DNA of 64,000 nt from Bacillus suaedaesalsae (lineage in GTDB: Bacteria; Bacillota; Bacilli; Bacillales; SA4): the NCBI RefSeq assembly GCF_016890225.1, contig NZ_JAFELM010000036.1:1-64000 (forward strand). Direction: 5' to 3'. Below, one piece after another: positions 22,874 through 31,224 of this stretch. Position numbers and translations under genes: made by a program. Positions within the stretch are counted from its first letter, which is position 1, and each line of letters opens with the position of its first letter. Under the pieces are notes generated by a model, which saw only the letters and a list, made by a program, of their open reading frames with translations, was not told the origin of the DNA and searched no databases.

Positions 22874-23939
22874 TCAGCTCCTCCTCAATTAGATGTCCCC
22901 ATTTCTCATACTCGACTAAAAATCCATCGTGCCCGAAACTAGTATCCACTTCAATATGCTTCGATGTAGGATTCTTATCTTTCAAAGCCTCGACTAATTG
23001 TTCTAGTGTTTCTGATGGATAAATCAAATCACCTTTATAACTTATGGCAACTACCTTAGCGGAGATAGATTCTAATGCTCGCAACCATCCACCTCGACCA
23101 CGCCCAATATCATGTGAATCCATAGCCTTTAACAAATATAAATAGCTATTCGCATCAAAGCGATTAACAAATTTTTCTCCTTGGTAGTGTAAGTAAGACT
23201 CAATTTGAAAAGCTTTTTCCTCGTGGTGATTCCCCCAGCCTTCACGCGCCTCCCTGGAAAATTTATTGTTGAATTGCTCTCTTGATCGATATGAAATCAT
23301 CCCTACCATACGAGCGATACTTAGACCTACATTAGGATTCGTGTCATACTCTCCATCATTCCAGCTCGGGTCATTCGTTATCGCAAACCGAGAAATTGTA
23401 TTATAGGCGATGCCATAATCACTTAAATAAGGTGATGTCGCTAACGGAAAAAGCATTTTTGCAAAATCCGGGTACATAATTCCCCATTCTAAAACCTGCA
23501 TTCCTCCAAGAGAGCCACCGATAATAGCATGAACTTGATGAATCCCCAGTTTCTTTAATGCAAGGTAGTGACTGTGGACAATATCTCTAACCGTGACGAA
23601 AGGAAAGCGAGCTTTATATTGTTGATTTTCATGAATCATACTTTGGGGGCCAGTTGATCCACTACACCCGCCCAGTACATTCATCGTTATGACCTGCCAC
23701 CTGCTCGTATCGATGTTCTTTCCTTCTCCTATTAGCCCAGACCACCAACCTGGTGAGTCGTTCAAACCGATTGAACATTGATTACCCGTTAAAGCGTGAC
23801 AAACGAAGATGATTGGTCCGTGTGTTGGTCCAGCACGTTCATAGCTAATGACTACATCTGGAATGGAAATCCCAGACTCTGTAGTAAACGTACCGATATG
23901 AACTTCATCATAGATTGATATTATCGCCGCTGAATTCAC
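22860..23939 (-). CDS. metX: Homoserine O-acetyltransferase
   Basis: A 359-aa alpha/beta-hydrolase-fold MetX. Motifs: CHALTGNQCSIG, NVLGGCSGSTGPQS, the nucleophile elbow GGSLGGMQVLEWG (Ser), and the late Asp and His in SYKGDLIYPSE and FGHDGFLVEYE. It transfers acetyl from acetyl-CoA to homoserine. The start is GTG (NSAAIIS follows) 8 bases behind AAGGAGG; TTG one codon earlier is possible. The frame extends 50 codons upstream, but that part is the riboswitch terminator. First gene of the S-box metX-hom unit. Confidence 0.93.
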   Translation of the reverse strand: MNSAAIISIYDEVHIGTFTTESGISIPDVVISYERAGPTHGPIIFVCHALTGNQCSIGLNDSPGWWSGLIGEGKNIDTSRWQVITMNVLGGCSGSTGPQSMIHENQQYKARFPFVTVRDIVHSHYLALKKLGIHQVHAIIGGSLGGMQVLEWGIMYPDFAKMLFPLATSPYLSDYGIAYNTISRFAITNDPSWNDGEYDTNPNVGLSIARMVGMISYRSREQFNNKFSREAREGWGNHHEEKAFQIESYLHYQGEKFVNRFDANSYLYLLKAMDSHDIGRGRGGWLRALESISAKVVAISYKGDLIYPSETLEQLVEALKDKNPTSKHIEVDTSFGHDGFLVEYEKWGHLIEEELNENH

Positions 23940-23970
23940 CAAAATGACCTCCTTCCCGGTAAAAATAAAA

Positions 23971-24122
23971 AACCTCTTCCTAAGAAGAGGTTGAATGTAC
24001 GATTCTCTCTTCTTATCTGTCAGAGCACATTTGCTCTGCAGGAATTGGCACCGTGTTTTCATAAATGAAAATCGGTTGCCGGGTATCATAGGGCCAGCCC
24101 CTCCACCACTCTGGATAAGAAA
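23971..24122 (-). ncRNA. SAM-I (S-box) riboswitch upstream of metX
   Basis: Minus-strand S-box with P1 arm TTCTTATCC (to 24122), GGTGGAGGGGCTGGCCC, ACCCGGCAACCG, GGTGCCAATTCC, and the closing GATAAGAAG near 24007. The terminator AACCTCTTC/GAAGAGGTT with a following T run (23971-23992) lies just before the metX ribosome site. Confidence 0.96.
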
Positions 24123-24173
24123 ACTTTATTCAATTAACGTGTTAATTTATTAATGTGATTGATTTATGAATTG

Positions 24174-24203
24174 ACTATATCATAGGAAAATTTATCCTGT
24201 CAA
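24174..24203 (-). promoter_or_regulatory. Sigma-A promoter of metX-hom
   Basis: Perfect TTGACA (24198-24203), 18 bases, TATAGT (24174-24179) on the minus strand, about 45 bases before the S-box. Confidence 0.7.
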
Positions 24204-24467
24204 ATACTTTTTTGAATTTTTTGATTCCGTATTTTTTTACTTAAGCTGTTATAGCTTAATTTGTTATTTTTGAACAAGTCTAGAGACACGGAGTTACTAA
24301 GGTTTCGTTGCATCTTTTCGTCAAAGCTATGAAAGTAATGTCCTAATAATGGAGGATTAATAGCTCATGTTTAATAACAAAAATTTTGCATATATCAAAT
24401 ATTATTGTATCAACTTTACAATTATTACAAACATTTTAGACATAACACCTAAGTTAGTTGTTTCTCA
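24204..24467. other. Intergenic region between metX leader and yusD
   Basis: Very A/T-rich, no supported gene. A 43-codon frame from 24367 on the plus strand runs into the yusD 3' end and is not believed. Confidence 0.4.
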
Positions 24468-24806
24468 TCATGCTGACATCTTACGTTCTGTTAAATAGAA
24501 CAATGCTTCTACCATTAAAATATCACGTAATTTTCCAGTGATTTTTACTTCATTTCGTATTTCTAGCTTTCTTAATTTCTCGTTTCCTAGAATAAGTGAA
24601 CTAATTGCCTGATCGTCTCCTTTTACCCATATATCAATTCTAGCTTGAGAATCATTCGTTACTAGACAAGCTGTAGTTGAAATCTCAATAAAATGTAATT
24701 TATACCCTGATTGTAAACAAATCCGAACAGGACTTACTGGTAAGATAGGCTTTAAGTGTGATTGTTTCGTAACAAGCCTGACAAATGAATTCAGTAACTC
24801 TAACAT
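24468..24806 (-). CDS. yusD: YusD-like small protein, possible SCP2-type fold
   Basis: A 112-aa protein with alternating strands (YKLHFIEISTTACLVTNDSQARIDIWVKGD) and a closing segment (LRDILMVEALFYLTE), the layout of small sterol-carrier-protein-2-like proteins. It occupies the yusD place downstream of the metNPQ promoter side in B. subtilis order. No catalytic residue can be named. It starts at ATG behind AGGAGG. The family assignment is by position and fold pattern, so moderately sure. Confidence 0.65.
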   Translation of the reverse strand: MLELLNSFVRLVTKQSHLKPILPVSPVRICLQSGYKLHFIEISTTACLVTNDSQARIDIWVKGDDQAISSLILGNEKLRKLEIRNEVKITGKLRDILMVEALFYLTERKMSA

Positions 24807-25007
24807 TCTATTCCTCCTTTGTTTCCCCTACTTCAATAGTTCCACACCTATCTCCATCTCCCTTTCATATTCGTTCGACAGTTTCTTTTGTAAAGTACAA
24901 ATTCAAACAACATTCCAATTTATTTCCTGAGAAATATGTCATATTGAAGAATTTTGTTTCCTACTTAAACAAAGTTTGACAAGTTCGTATAATGTAATAC
25001 ATGTAAA

Positions 25008-25037
25008 TAAAAAAATCCGCCATCATGACGGATTTTT
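25008..25037 (-). terminator. Terminator of the GntR-ABC-sigma operon
   Basis: Perfect stem AAAAATCCG/CGGATTTTT directly after the sigma factor gene. Confidence 0.8.
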
Positions 25038-25039
25038 GT

Positions 25040-25537
25040 TTATGCTGTAAAAACATGTTGTTGAAATTTTTCCTTTAAGATTTTCCTTGCACGAAAAGTA
25101 TTAATTTTCACTGTGCTTGGATTCAAACTTAAGAAACTTGCAATCTCTCTTTCTTTTAGTCCATTATTTACCTTCAGTGTGAGAATTTGTTGTTGTTCCT
25201 TTTTTAACGTTCTGATTTCCTTCTCAACTTCACCTTTAAAGCAATTCCATTCAACATGTTTCTCGGTTAATTCTTCGCATGCTATGTTTAGCTTTTCATC
25301 TAAACAGTCACAGCTACATCTCTTTTGTTTTCGTAAAAAGTCGATAGCTGTGCGTTTCGCTACTGTTTTTAACCACGCACCGATCTTTTGTTCATCCTTA
25401 ACAGTTTCAGACTTTTCATAGGCTTTGATAAACGTTTCTTGAACGATATCCTCACTTAAGAAATGATCTTTAATAATATAATGAACTGCGTTATAAAGCG
25501 TATGATAATGTTGCTGATATAACACTGTATAATCCAT
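25040..25537 (-). CDS. ECF-type RNA polymerase sigma factor
   Basis: A 165-aa sigma-70 ECF protein. Region 2 (about 8-75) holds DIVQETFIKAYEKSE and GAWLKTVAKRTAIDFLRKQ. Region 4 (about 105-160) holds LKKEQQQILTLKVNNGLKEREIA and a helix-turn-helix, NPSTVKINTFRARKIL. The linker is rich in cysteine (KRCSCDC…IAC…WNCF), unusual for a sigma linker and possibly metal- or redox-sensitive. It is the last gene behind GntR, ATPase and permease, 15 bases after the permease. No anti-sigma gene is recognisable nearby; the permease's large extracytoplasmic part is the only candidate sensor in the operon. Confidence 0.88.
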   Translation of the reverse strand: MDYTVLYQQHYHTLYNAVHYIIKDHFLSEDIVQETFIKAYEKSETVKDEQKIGAWLKTVAKRTAIDFLRKQKRCSCDCLDEKLNIACEELTEKHVEWNCFKGEVEKEIRTLKKEQQQILTLKVNNGLKEREIASFLSLNPSTVKINTFRARKILKEKFQQHVFTA

Positions 25538-25552
25538 CCGGCTTCACTACCT

Positions 25553-27553
25553 TTAGTTTTCAATTAAAGTGTTGTAATACTTTGGTTTGAGTCCTCTTAT
25601 TTCTGAAATATCATCTTTTTTATACTTGACTAATGCGGTATAGTTTTCTTCGTTATTTCCAAACAAATCACCATCAGTCATATACTGAAGTGATAGTTTA
25701 ATCTTCTCTCGGTTCGTGACTTTCTTTGTATCCGGATCTTTTTTAATTAATTCCTCTATTTGTTCTTGAGACAATGTATACATCTTATCTCCTTCTAAAA
25801 GATCACTTCTAGTTAATAGAATATAATCAATTTCATCCTCTGATAGAATGGCATCTTCATATTTCCCGTTTTCTTTTAACCAGTTAATGATCGTAGTATA
25901 AGAAGAACGAATAGAATGGTGAGATTCATACTCTACTGCATATTGACCATTAGTTTCTTTCTTTGTTAACTTAATCATCATTTCACTAACATGTCCTTGT
26001 CCATATCTCGTCTCCTCAAAAGATTCCTTTAAAATATCTTGTTTTAAAAGTGAAAGTATTTCTTCTATTTCAGATTCATCCGAAATAGTTACACTTTCGT
26101 CACCAGGACCTCTATGTGAAAATGTGATCTTTTCGACATCTTTTCCTTCAAGCTGCAATGCTCTATAGTACACATTCTTATACTCGTCAGATTCATAGAT
26201 CGGCCTTAAATATGCTTCATATTCCTCTGTAAGTGGGATTGAATATTCACGTATTACCTTTTTCCCATTCTTTAATTCATAAGCGAAAAATGAACTTGTG
26301 TACCATTTATTTTTACTTTGTTTATGTTCATCTTGAAGCAAGCGTTCGTGAAGCTTCTTAATATTATCTATATTGTTTTCTTCGTAAAAGAACTGTGTTG
26401 GACCTTCTTCAGAGTAGTAATAAAATTGATCTGTGTCACTGTAAAACACACGTTCAATCTCACTTGTAGCCGGAATACGTTTTTCAAAACCAACAACATC
26501 TGTGATAACAAACACAAACAGTCCCACTGCAAAAATCGCATAAATCATCATACCTTTTAATCTGATGTTCCCAAGAATTCTCCATGTCTTCTGAAGAACC
26601 ATTTCTGCGACTACATAACCAATTACTGACCCAACAATGTAACCAAATATACTCCAACCTATGCTGCCATCCATTACAGTAAAGTAAAAACCCCCTAGAA
26701 GCATGGAGAAGAAAGTAACACCATATTTAAATATTGGTTTTAAAAATTGAAAGGCAATAGGATTTGAAACAACTTCTAATTTCCTAGCTTTATAGATGAA
26801 TAATGACATCACTGCGAGGGCAATTGTCATGACCGTATAAATAATACCTTCCATCATTTTAAATGGAATTTGATACAGGAAGAATACTCTCGTTAATGGT
26901 GATAATCTCTCTAATTGATGATTAATCATATAATCTGCTTTATATCCGTATAATAATAAATCTAAATTCATCGAAACTAATACCGTTATACCAATTAAAA
27001 AGAGTAAGAATATATAAGACAATACACCTTGAACCATAGAGTTACCAGTGAGCATCCCAATAAAGATTGTTGAAAAGTAGATAAATAGATTCATAAGCAT
27101 CATGATACCTAACCAAACAAAAACAGATTGGAGATCAAACAACAATTGCATATCCATTAATGGGTATAAAATCGCAACAATTAATCCATTTATGATTACA
27201 GGAAGTGAAACTAGCAGAATCCCTACTGTCATGAAGTTTACATATAATGTTTTTCGTTTGATCGGTAAGCTATGATATAAATCCGATGATGATTTCACTT
27301 GAAGAAATCGTAAAATAAAGATCGAAACGAGAACTGGAATGATGATTGTTAGCGCTGCTGGTAGTTCAGTAAATTGATAGAAACTATGATTTTCTAGATA
27401 TAATTCATTTTTGAATTCATTCGTGCTAATCATGATTAAATTGATTGGTAATACAAAAAATAGCGCAACCGTATAAATGATTCCAATCCAGCCTGCTACT
27501 CTAAATCCTTGTAGCAAAATTTGTTTATTAAACCAAGATGTTTTGGATTGCAT
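25553..27553 (-). CDS. ABC transporter permease with large C-terminal extracytoplasmic domain
   Basis: A 666-aa membrane protein. Residues about 1-370 contain some ten hydrophobic segments of the ABC-2 type (IGIIYTVALFFVLPINLIM, LTIIIPVLVSIFILRFL, ILLVSLPVIINGLIVAIL, IFLLFLIGITVLVSM). Residues about 380-666 form a soluble, acidic, strand-rich region without membrane segments, resembling the DUF6449 part of Bacillus transporters. The start behind GGGGGATC is preferred to an ATG seven codons up. It overlaps the ATPase end by 26 bases. It is likely an exporter or a cell-envelope stress module; the substrate is unknown. Confidence 0.8.
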   Translation of the reverse strand: MQSKTSWFNKQILLQGFRVAGWIGIIYTVALFFVLPINLIMISTNEFKNELYLENHSFYQFTELPAALTIIIPVLVSIFILRFLQVKSSSDLYHSLPIKRKTLYVNFMTVGILLVSLPVIINGLIVAILYPLMDMQLLFDLQSVFVWLGIMMLMNLFIYFSTIFIGMLTGNSMVQGVLSYIFLLFLIGITVLVSMNLDLLLYGYKADYMINHQLERLSPLTRVFFLYQIPFKMMEGIIYTVMTIALAVMSLFIYKARKLEVVSNPIAFQFLKPIFKYGVTFFSMLLGGFYFTVMDGSIGWSIFGYIVGSVIGYVVAEMVLQKTWRILGNIRLKGMMIYAIFAVGLFVFVITDVVGFEKRIPATSEIERVFYSDTDQFYYYSEEGPTQFFYEENNIDNIKKLHERLLQDEHKQSKNKWYTSSFFAYELKNGKKVIREYSIPLTEEYEAYLRPIYESDEYKNVYYRALQLEGKDVEKITFSHRGPGDESVTISDESEIEEILSLLKQDILKESFEETRYGQGHVSEMMIKLTKKETNGQYAVEYESHHSIRSSYTTIINWLKENGKYEDAILSEDEIDYILLTRSDLLEGDKMYTLSQEQIEELIKKDPDTKKVTNREKIKLSLQYMTDGDLFGNNEENYTALVKYKKDDISEIRGLKPKYYNTLIEN

Positions 27554-28424
27554 ACCCTTGATCCCCCATTTCATATATAAAGATCTCTTCTAAGGTAAGT
27601 GGAAGTATATCGAAAATGATGGGATTATGCTTCTTAAGTTGGCTTACAATCTCGTTTTCTTTCCCTCGAATAATTAATAGTGATACACTTCCACGTTCTT
27701 CTTTATAAAGAATATCCATATCTTTATATTTGTTTTCTTCATTGTTATTGAATGCAATTTGTACTTTGTGGATATCAGACTTCAAATCGTCTAAATCCTT
27801 TTGAAGAAGTAACGTTCCCTTATGTAAAATTCCTATATGGTCACAAATGTCCTCCACTTCTCGTAAGTTGTGTGAGGATACGATAATTGTCATGTTTCGT
27901 TCCGCTACATCTTGAATCATTAAGTTTTTCACTTTACGTCTCATGACTGGATCTAATCCATCAAATGGCTCATCTAAAATTAAGATTTTTGGCATTGTCG
28001 ATAACGCCAGCCAGAACGCAACTTGTCTTTTCATTCCTTTGGAGAACTTATGAACTTTTTTATTGGGATCTAGTTGGAAAACATCCTTTAGCTTTTGAAA
28101 TCTTTCTTCAGACCAATTACTATACACACTGCTATAAAATTTAGCCATTTGGTTCACTGTATATTGAGAAAAGAAATAAGGTGAATCAGGGAGGAAAAAT
28201 AGTGTATCCTTTACCTTTTCATTTTCAAAGACTGGTTCGTTGTTGATTGTCATAACTCCGCTATCTTGTAGTAAAATTCCGGATAGTATTCGAAGTAATG
28301 TCGTTTTTCCTGCTCCGTTTGAACCAAGTAACCCATAGATAGATCCTTCTGCTATTGAAAGATTTACATTTTGAACCGCTTCTAGGTCTTCAAATCCTTT
28401 AGTAAGATGTTGAACATTAATCAT
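27528..28424 (-). CDS. ABC transporter ATP-binding protein (YtrB type)
   Basis: A 298-aa ATPase. Walker A is LLGSNGAGKTTLL, the Q-loop region DSPYFFSQYTV, signature KFSKGMKRQVAF, Walker B ILILDEPFDGLDP, and the switch His in VSSHNLREVEDI. The signature KFSKGM replaces LSGGQ as in the Ytr-like group. The C-terminal ~80 residues are a partner-specific tail. The ATG overlaps the GntR stop by 8 bases. It works with the permease that follows. Confidence 0.88.
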   Translation of the reverse strand: MINVQHLTKGFEDLEAVQNVNLSIAEGSIYGLLGSNGAGKTTLLRILSGILLQDSGVMTINNEPVFENEKVKDTLFFLPDSPYFFSQYTVNQMAKFYSSVYSNWSEERFQKLKDVFQLDPNKKVHKFSKGMKRQVAFWLALSTMPKILILDEPFDGLDPVMRRKVKNLMIQDVAERNMTIIVSSHNLREVEDICDHIGILHKGTLLLQKDLDDLKSDIHKVQIAFNNNEENKYKDMDILYKEERGSVSLLIIRGKENEIVSQLKKHNPIIFDILPLTLEEIFIYEMGDQGYAIQNILV

Positions 28425-28806
28425 TTGTGTCCCCCTCCTTCACAGAGTCTGAAACTTTTGTGAATATCCCCATTAAATCCTCTCTCGTAATTCCTAAATA
28501 AATAGCTTCAGTTAATAGCTTTGATAGTTCTTGTTTTACCTTTTCAAGTTTTTCATTATTAATAATATTAGTTGCTTCACTCACAAAACTACCCTTTCCA
28601 GGTATTGAATAAATATAACCTTCACGCTCTAGTTCTCTATATGCCTTTTGAATCGTGTTTGGATTAATCGTTAATTGCTGTGCTAATGTTCTAACCGACG
28701 GTAGCTGTTCATCAACCTTTAAGATATTGTTCATAATTAGCTCCTTTAATTTTTCTACTAGCTGCTCATAAATGGGCTGTCTACTTCTAATGTCTAACTC
28801 AAACAT
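28417..28806 (-). CDS. GntR-family (YtrA-type) transcriptional regulator
   Basis: A 129-aa YtrA-subfamily regulator. The winged helix occupies residues 1-75 (RQPIYEQLVEKLKELI, QLPSVRTLAQQLTINPNTIQKAYRELEREGYI, the GntR signature). A short helical tail of about 50 residues replaces an effector domain. Such regulators usually repress their own ABC operon and are released under cell-wall stress. First gene of the operon, 22 bases downstream of an inverted repeat that fits an operator. It starts ATG behind GGGAGGG. Confidence 0.88.
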   Translation of the reverse strand: MFELDIRSRQPIYEQLVEKLKELIMNNILKVDEQLPSVRTLAQQLTINPNTIQKAYRELEREGYIYSIPGKGSFVSEATNIINNEKLEKVKQELSKLLTEAIYLGITREDLMGIFTKVSDSVKEGDTND

Positions 28807-28830
28807 GTCAACCCTCCCTGTACCGTTCTA

Positions 28831-28855
28831 ACTGTACTATTTGTGTTACTACAGT
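28831..28855 (-). promoter_or_regulatory. Probable operator of the GntR regulator, overlapping the operon promoter
   Basis: Inverted repeat ACTGTACTA…TAC-TACAGT with matching outer six bases and one mismatch in nine. On the minus strand a weak promoter TTCTCA, 17 bases, TATATT ends just upstream, so the repeat would cover the transcription start. This is the usual geometry of YtrA-type autorepression. Confidence 0.5.
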
Positions 28856-28984
28856 TAATATATAATATATTTCTCATTTTGAGAATAGTTTTTCTTGATA
28901 TTTCCAAAAAAAATTTAAATAGCTGTTTATGATTTTGAGAGTTGGAGGAATTTATCCACTATTCGAAGGGGAGTAGACTTCATA

Positions 28985-29014
28985 TGAAAAAACACCGGTC
29001 CATTGGCCGGTGTT
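28985..29014 (-). terminator. Terminator of yusF-yusE
   Basis: Stem AACACCGG/CCGGTGTT overlapping the yusE stop, followed by TTTTTTC on the minus strand. Confidence 0.8.
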
Positions 29015-29313
29015 CAGATCGAGCTTAGCTCGTGATATAAATATTCCACTGATTGAAAAGCAAAGATTTGCTTAACTACTTCTCCATTTCTCAAAATCGT
29101 TAAGCAAGGTACACTTTGGATCTCCAGTTTGGTTGATAGTTCTGGTGAATAATTTAAATTAACCTTCTTAAAGCTTATTGTTGGCAATAATTCTTTCACC
29201 ACTTGCAGCATTCGTTCTCCCAATTTACAAGTTCCACAAATGGGAGTATAGAAAAACACTGCTACTACTCCTTGTTTTGCATGCTCAAATTCCTTCGCCG
29301 ACCATTCCTCCAT
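29014..29313 (-). CDS. yusE: Thioredoxin-like protein
   Basis: A 99-aa thioredoxin-fold protein with the active-site pair in FFYTPICGTCKLGERML (CGTC, about residues 25-28) and the cis-Pro segment QSVPCLTILRNGEVV. The extra Cys beside the cis-Pro is unusual for thioredoxin. It is a cytosolic thiol-disulfide protein with an unknown partner. It follows yusF by 15 bases in the same order as B. subtilis. Confidence 0.88.
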   Translation of the reverse strand: MEEWSAKEFEHAKQGVVAVFFYTPICGTCKLGERMLQVVKELLPTISFKKVNLNYSPELSTKLEIQSVPCLTILRNGEVVKQIFAFQSVEYLYHELSSI

Positions 29314-29328
29314 TTTACGTTGTCACTC

Positions 29329-29676
29329 CTATAAAAATTGGGCATGAACATCTATATTTGCACTAAGCAGCACGATGGCAATATGTTGTTCTGGTGCTGT
29401 CGCCACTTCCCGATACATTTTATCTATATACAAATGCTCTGCTTCCGGAAACTCCCGACGAAACTGTTTTCGAAGCTTTTCCCCTGAGTCATCAGAGTCC
29501 ACTAATATATAAACATCCTTATTAAAGAGGCTTTCAATCATTTCGTCCAATTTACTGACACTTATTGTTCCATTTGTACAAATGATTTCAACACTTTCAT
29601 TGATAATCTTTTCTACTTTTTTCTTATCAGACTTTCCTTCGACAATGATTACCTTTTCAATTTCCTCTTGATTCAT
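29329..29676 (-). CDS. yusF: TOPRIM domain protein
   Basis: A 115-aa protein that is almost only a TOPRIM domain: the Glu in KVIIVEGKSDKKKVEKII and the acidic pair in VYILVDSDDSGEKLRKQ. TOPRIM domains bind magnesium in primases, topoisomerases and RNase M5. Its length and the linked position recall small RNase M5-like proteins, but no activity is known. First gene of the yusF-yusE pair. Confidence 0.88.
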   Translation of the reverse strand: MNQEEIEKVIIVEGKSDKKKVEKIINESVEIICTNGTISVSKLDEMIESLFNKDVYILVDSDDSGEKLRKQFRREFPEAEHLYIDKMYREVATAPEQHIAIVLLSANIDVHAQFL

Positions 29677-29748
29677 AACCGCATCACCTATGTTAGTTAT
29701 ATAGAGAAATGGAACACTCTCCTATTGTTAATGTATTCACTGAATGTG

Positions 29749-29778
29749 CAAAAAGACAGTGGATATTCCCACTGTCTT
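29749..29778 (-). terminator. Terminator of yusG
   Basis: Stem AAGACAGTGG/CCACTGTCTT overlapping the yusG stop, then TTTTTG on the minus strand. Confidence 0.75.
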
Positions 29779-30019
29779 AACACCAGCCATTCTCTTCATC
29801 ACAATCGGTATATTTCTGATCGGCACTCGTCGTTACGTCTGCATAGTGAAATATTTTATTGTTTTCATGTTCATAGCCAGAATTTAATTCATATTCATTG
29901 CCTTGATTCGTAAAAAGCATTCTACCAATCGGTTGCTCTTCTACGTACAAATCCATTTGGTTATTGTTTAACTTCCCAACCACTCGATCTGTGATATCAA
30001 GCTTTTTTTGTTCAAGCAT
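29777..30019 (-). CDS. yusG: YusG-like DUF2553 protein
   Basis: An 80-aa protein rich in Asn, Asp and Tyr (KLDITDRVVGKLNNNQMDLYVEEQPIGRM, then EYELNSGYEHENNKIFHY), ending CDEENGWC. It matches YusG by size and position just behind gcvH. Function unknown. Predicted soluble and acidic. Starts ATG behind GGAG, and its own terminator overlaps the stop. Confidence 0.75.
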   Translation of the reverse strand: MLEQKKLDITDRVVGKLNNNQMDLYVEEQPIGRMLFTNQGNEYELNSGYEHENNKIFHYADVTTSADQKYTDCDEENGWC

Positions 30020-30078
30020 TATAAAACACTCCTCACACCGTTATATATAGTATAGAGTGTCCATAACGAAAAAATTAA

Positions 30079-30462
30079 TTAATCCTGATTAATCATTTCT
30101 TCATATTTTTCTGCTGATAATAAGTTCTCAACTTCTGAGTTGTCAGAAAGTTCCACAACAATCATCCATGCTTTTTCATATGGAGATTCGTTTACGAATT
30201 CTGGGTTACCATCTAGATCTTCGTTAATTTCAACAACTTTACCACTAATAGGAGCGTATAGTTCAGAAACTGTTTTTACAGACTCTACACTTCCAAATGG
30301 TTCGTTTACTGTAATTTCGTCGCCTACCTCTGGTAGTTCTACAAACACGATATCCCCTAGTTCTGATTGGGCGAAGTCAGTAATCCCGATACGTGCTACA
30401 TTTCCTTCAACCTTTACCCATTCATGCTCTTCTGAGTAACGTAATTCTTTAGGTGTGTTCAT
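30079..30462 (-). CDS. gcvH: Glycine cleavage system H protein
   Basis: A 127-aa lipoyl-carrier protein. The lipoylated Lys is in [16 protein letters not shown] (about residue 63), within the hammerhead lipoyl domain. It carries the aminomethyl group between the P, T and L proteins; in Bacillus it also relays lipoyl groups to other dehydrogenases. The P and T genes are not here, which is normal for Bacillus. The start is ATG behind GGAGGG. Confidence 0.97.
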   Translation of the reverse strand: MNTPKELRYSEEHEWVKVEGNVARIGITDFAQSELGDIVFVELPEVGDEITVNEPFGSVESVKTVSELYAPISGKVVEINEDLDGNPEFVNESPYEKAWMIVVELSDNSEVENLLSAEKYEEMINQD

Positions 30463-30496
30463 TCCTATCCCTCCAAGATTATGTAAAATTAAAAGT

Positions 30497-30520
30497 GCTT
30501 TTTTCGTTAACGGAAAAAGC
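30497..30520 (-). other. Hairpin in the gcvH upstream region
   Basis: GCTTTTTTCG/CGGAAAAAGC with a TTAA loop, followed on the minus strand by CACTTTTAATTTT. It may be a second weak terminator behind yusI or a leader structure of gcvH. Confidence 0.4.
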
Positions 30521-30526
30521 CTATAG

Positions 30527-30553
30527 AAAAACGGTGGTAATTACCATCGTTTT
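30527..30553 (-). terminator. Terminator of yusI
   Basis: Stem AAAACGGTGGTAA/TTACCATCGTTTT with almost no loop, just past the yusI stop, followed by TTCTAT on the minus strand. Confidence 0.7.
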
Positions 30554-30559
30554 ATCTTC

Positions 30560-30919
30560 TTATTTACCCCAAACTTCTTCAAATTGCTTTTCGTTAAATC
30601 CGAGTGTTACAGTTTTACCATCTGTCACGATTGGTCGTTTTACTAGCATTCCGTCAGATGCAAGAATTTCTAGAAGCTCATCCTCGGAAGCGGTTGCAAT
30701 TTTATCCTTTAACCCTAGTTCACGATACTTCATTCCACTTGTGTTAAAGAATTTCTTAAGTTCAAGTCCACTTGTTTTATACAAGTTTGTCAATACTTCT
30801 TTTGAAGGATTTTCGTCAACAATATGTACTTCTTTTAGCGTAATATTGTGATCTTCTAACCACTTCTTTGCCTTACGACAGGTACTGCATTTTGGATACC
30901 AATAAAATGTTACAGACAT
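30560..30919 (-). CDS. yusI: ArsC/Spx-family protein
   Basis: A 119-aa thioredoxin-fold protein of the ArsC/Spx family. The N-terminal motif is FYWYPKCSTCRKAKKWL with a CxxC pair. The C-terminal part (DELLEILASDGMLVKRPIVTDG) is the Spx/ArsC signature. It is not Spx itself, since the Spx C-terminus differs. Members act as reductases or regulators; the role of YusI is unknown. The start (MSVTFYWYP) lies behind GGTGAAGGA; six upstream codons lack a ribosome site. Confidence 0.85.
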   Translation of the reverse strand: MSVTFYWYPKCSTCRKAKKWLEDHNITLKEVHIVDENPSKEVLTNLYKTSGLELKKFFNTSGMKYRELGLKDKIATASEDELLEILASDGMLVKRPIVTDGKTVTLGFNEKQFEEVWGK

Positions 30920-31090
30920 TTCCTTCACCACCAACATATAGGATACACATTAAGTTGTATTTTATCATACAAACAGTCGTTTTCCTATTTTCGAAATGCA
31001 CATATAGTTTATTCGACTTTTTTTAATAGAGTCCTTCTTTTTAAGTAGAACTTACTTATTTTTTATACAAAATACTCTGTTCAGCAGTAA

Positions 31091-31125
31091 TGTCGATTTC
31101 CGTGGAAGGTACTCGCTTTCCACTA
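31091..31125. repeat. Fragment of a Bacillaceae intergenic repeat
   Basis: GTCGATTTCCGTGGAAGG then ACTCGCTTTCCAC resembles one end of the larger element at 33048-33176 (TTGATTTCCATGGAAGG, ACTCGCTTTC). Only this end is present. Confidence 0.55.
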
Positions 31126-31177
31126 CAAGAAACAAAAATAACATTGTACCTTAACTTTAACTTTAACACAGCCACAC

Positions 31178-31213
31178 AAAAGTTAAGAAGCTGCATTAAG
31201 TAGCAGCTTCTTA
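31178..31213 (-). terminator. Terminator of the fadNAE operon
   Basis: Perfect 11-bp stem TAAGAAGCTGC/GCAGCTTCTTA just after the fadE stop, followed by ACTTTTGTG on the minus strand. Confidence 0.75.
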
Positions 31214-31224
31214 TCCTTTGTATA

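Noticed and set aside
24367-24498. 43-codon plus-strand frame behind a GGAGG
   Set aside because: It overlaps the 3' end of yusD, the spacing to GGAGG is long, and the composition is that of random A/T-rich DNA.
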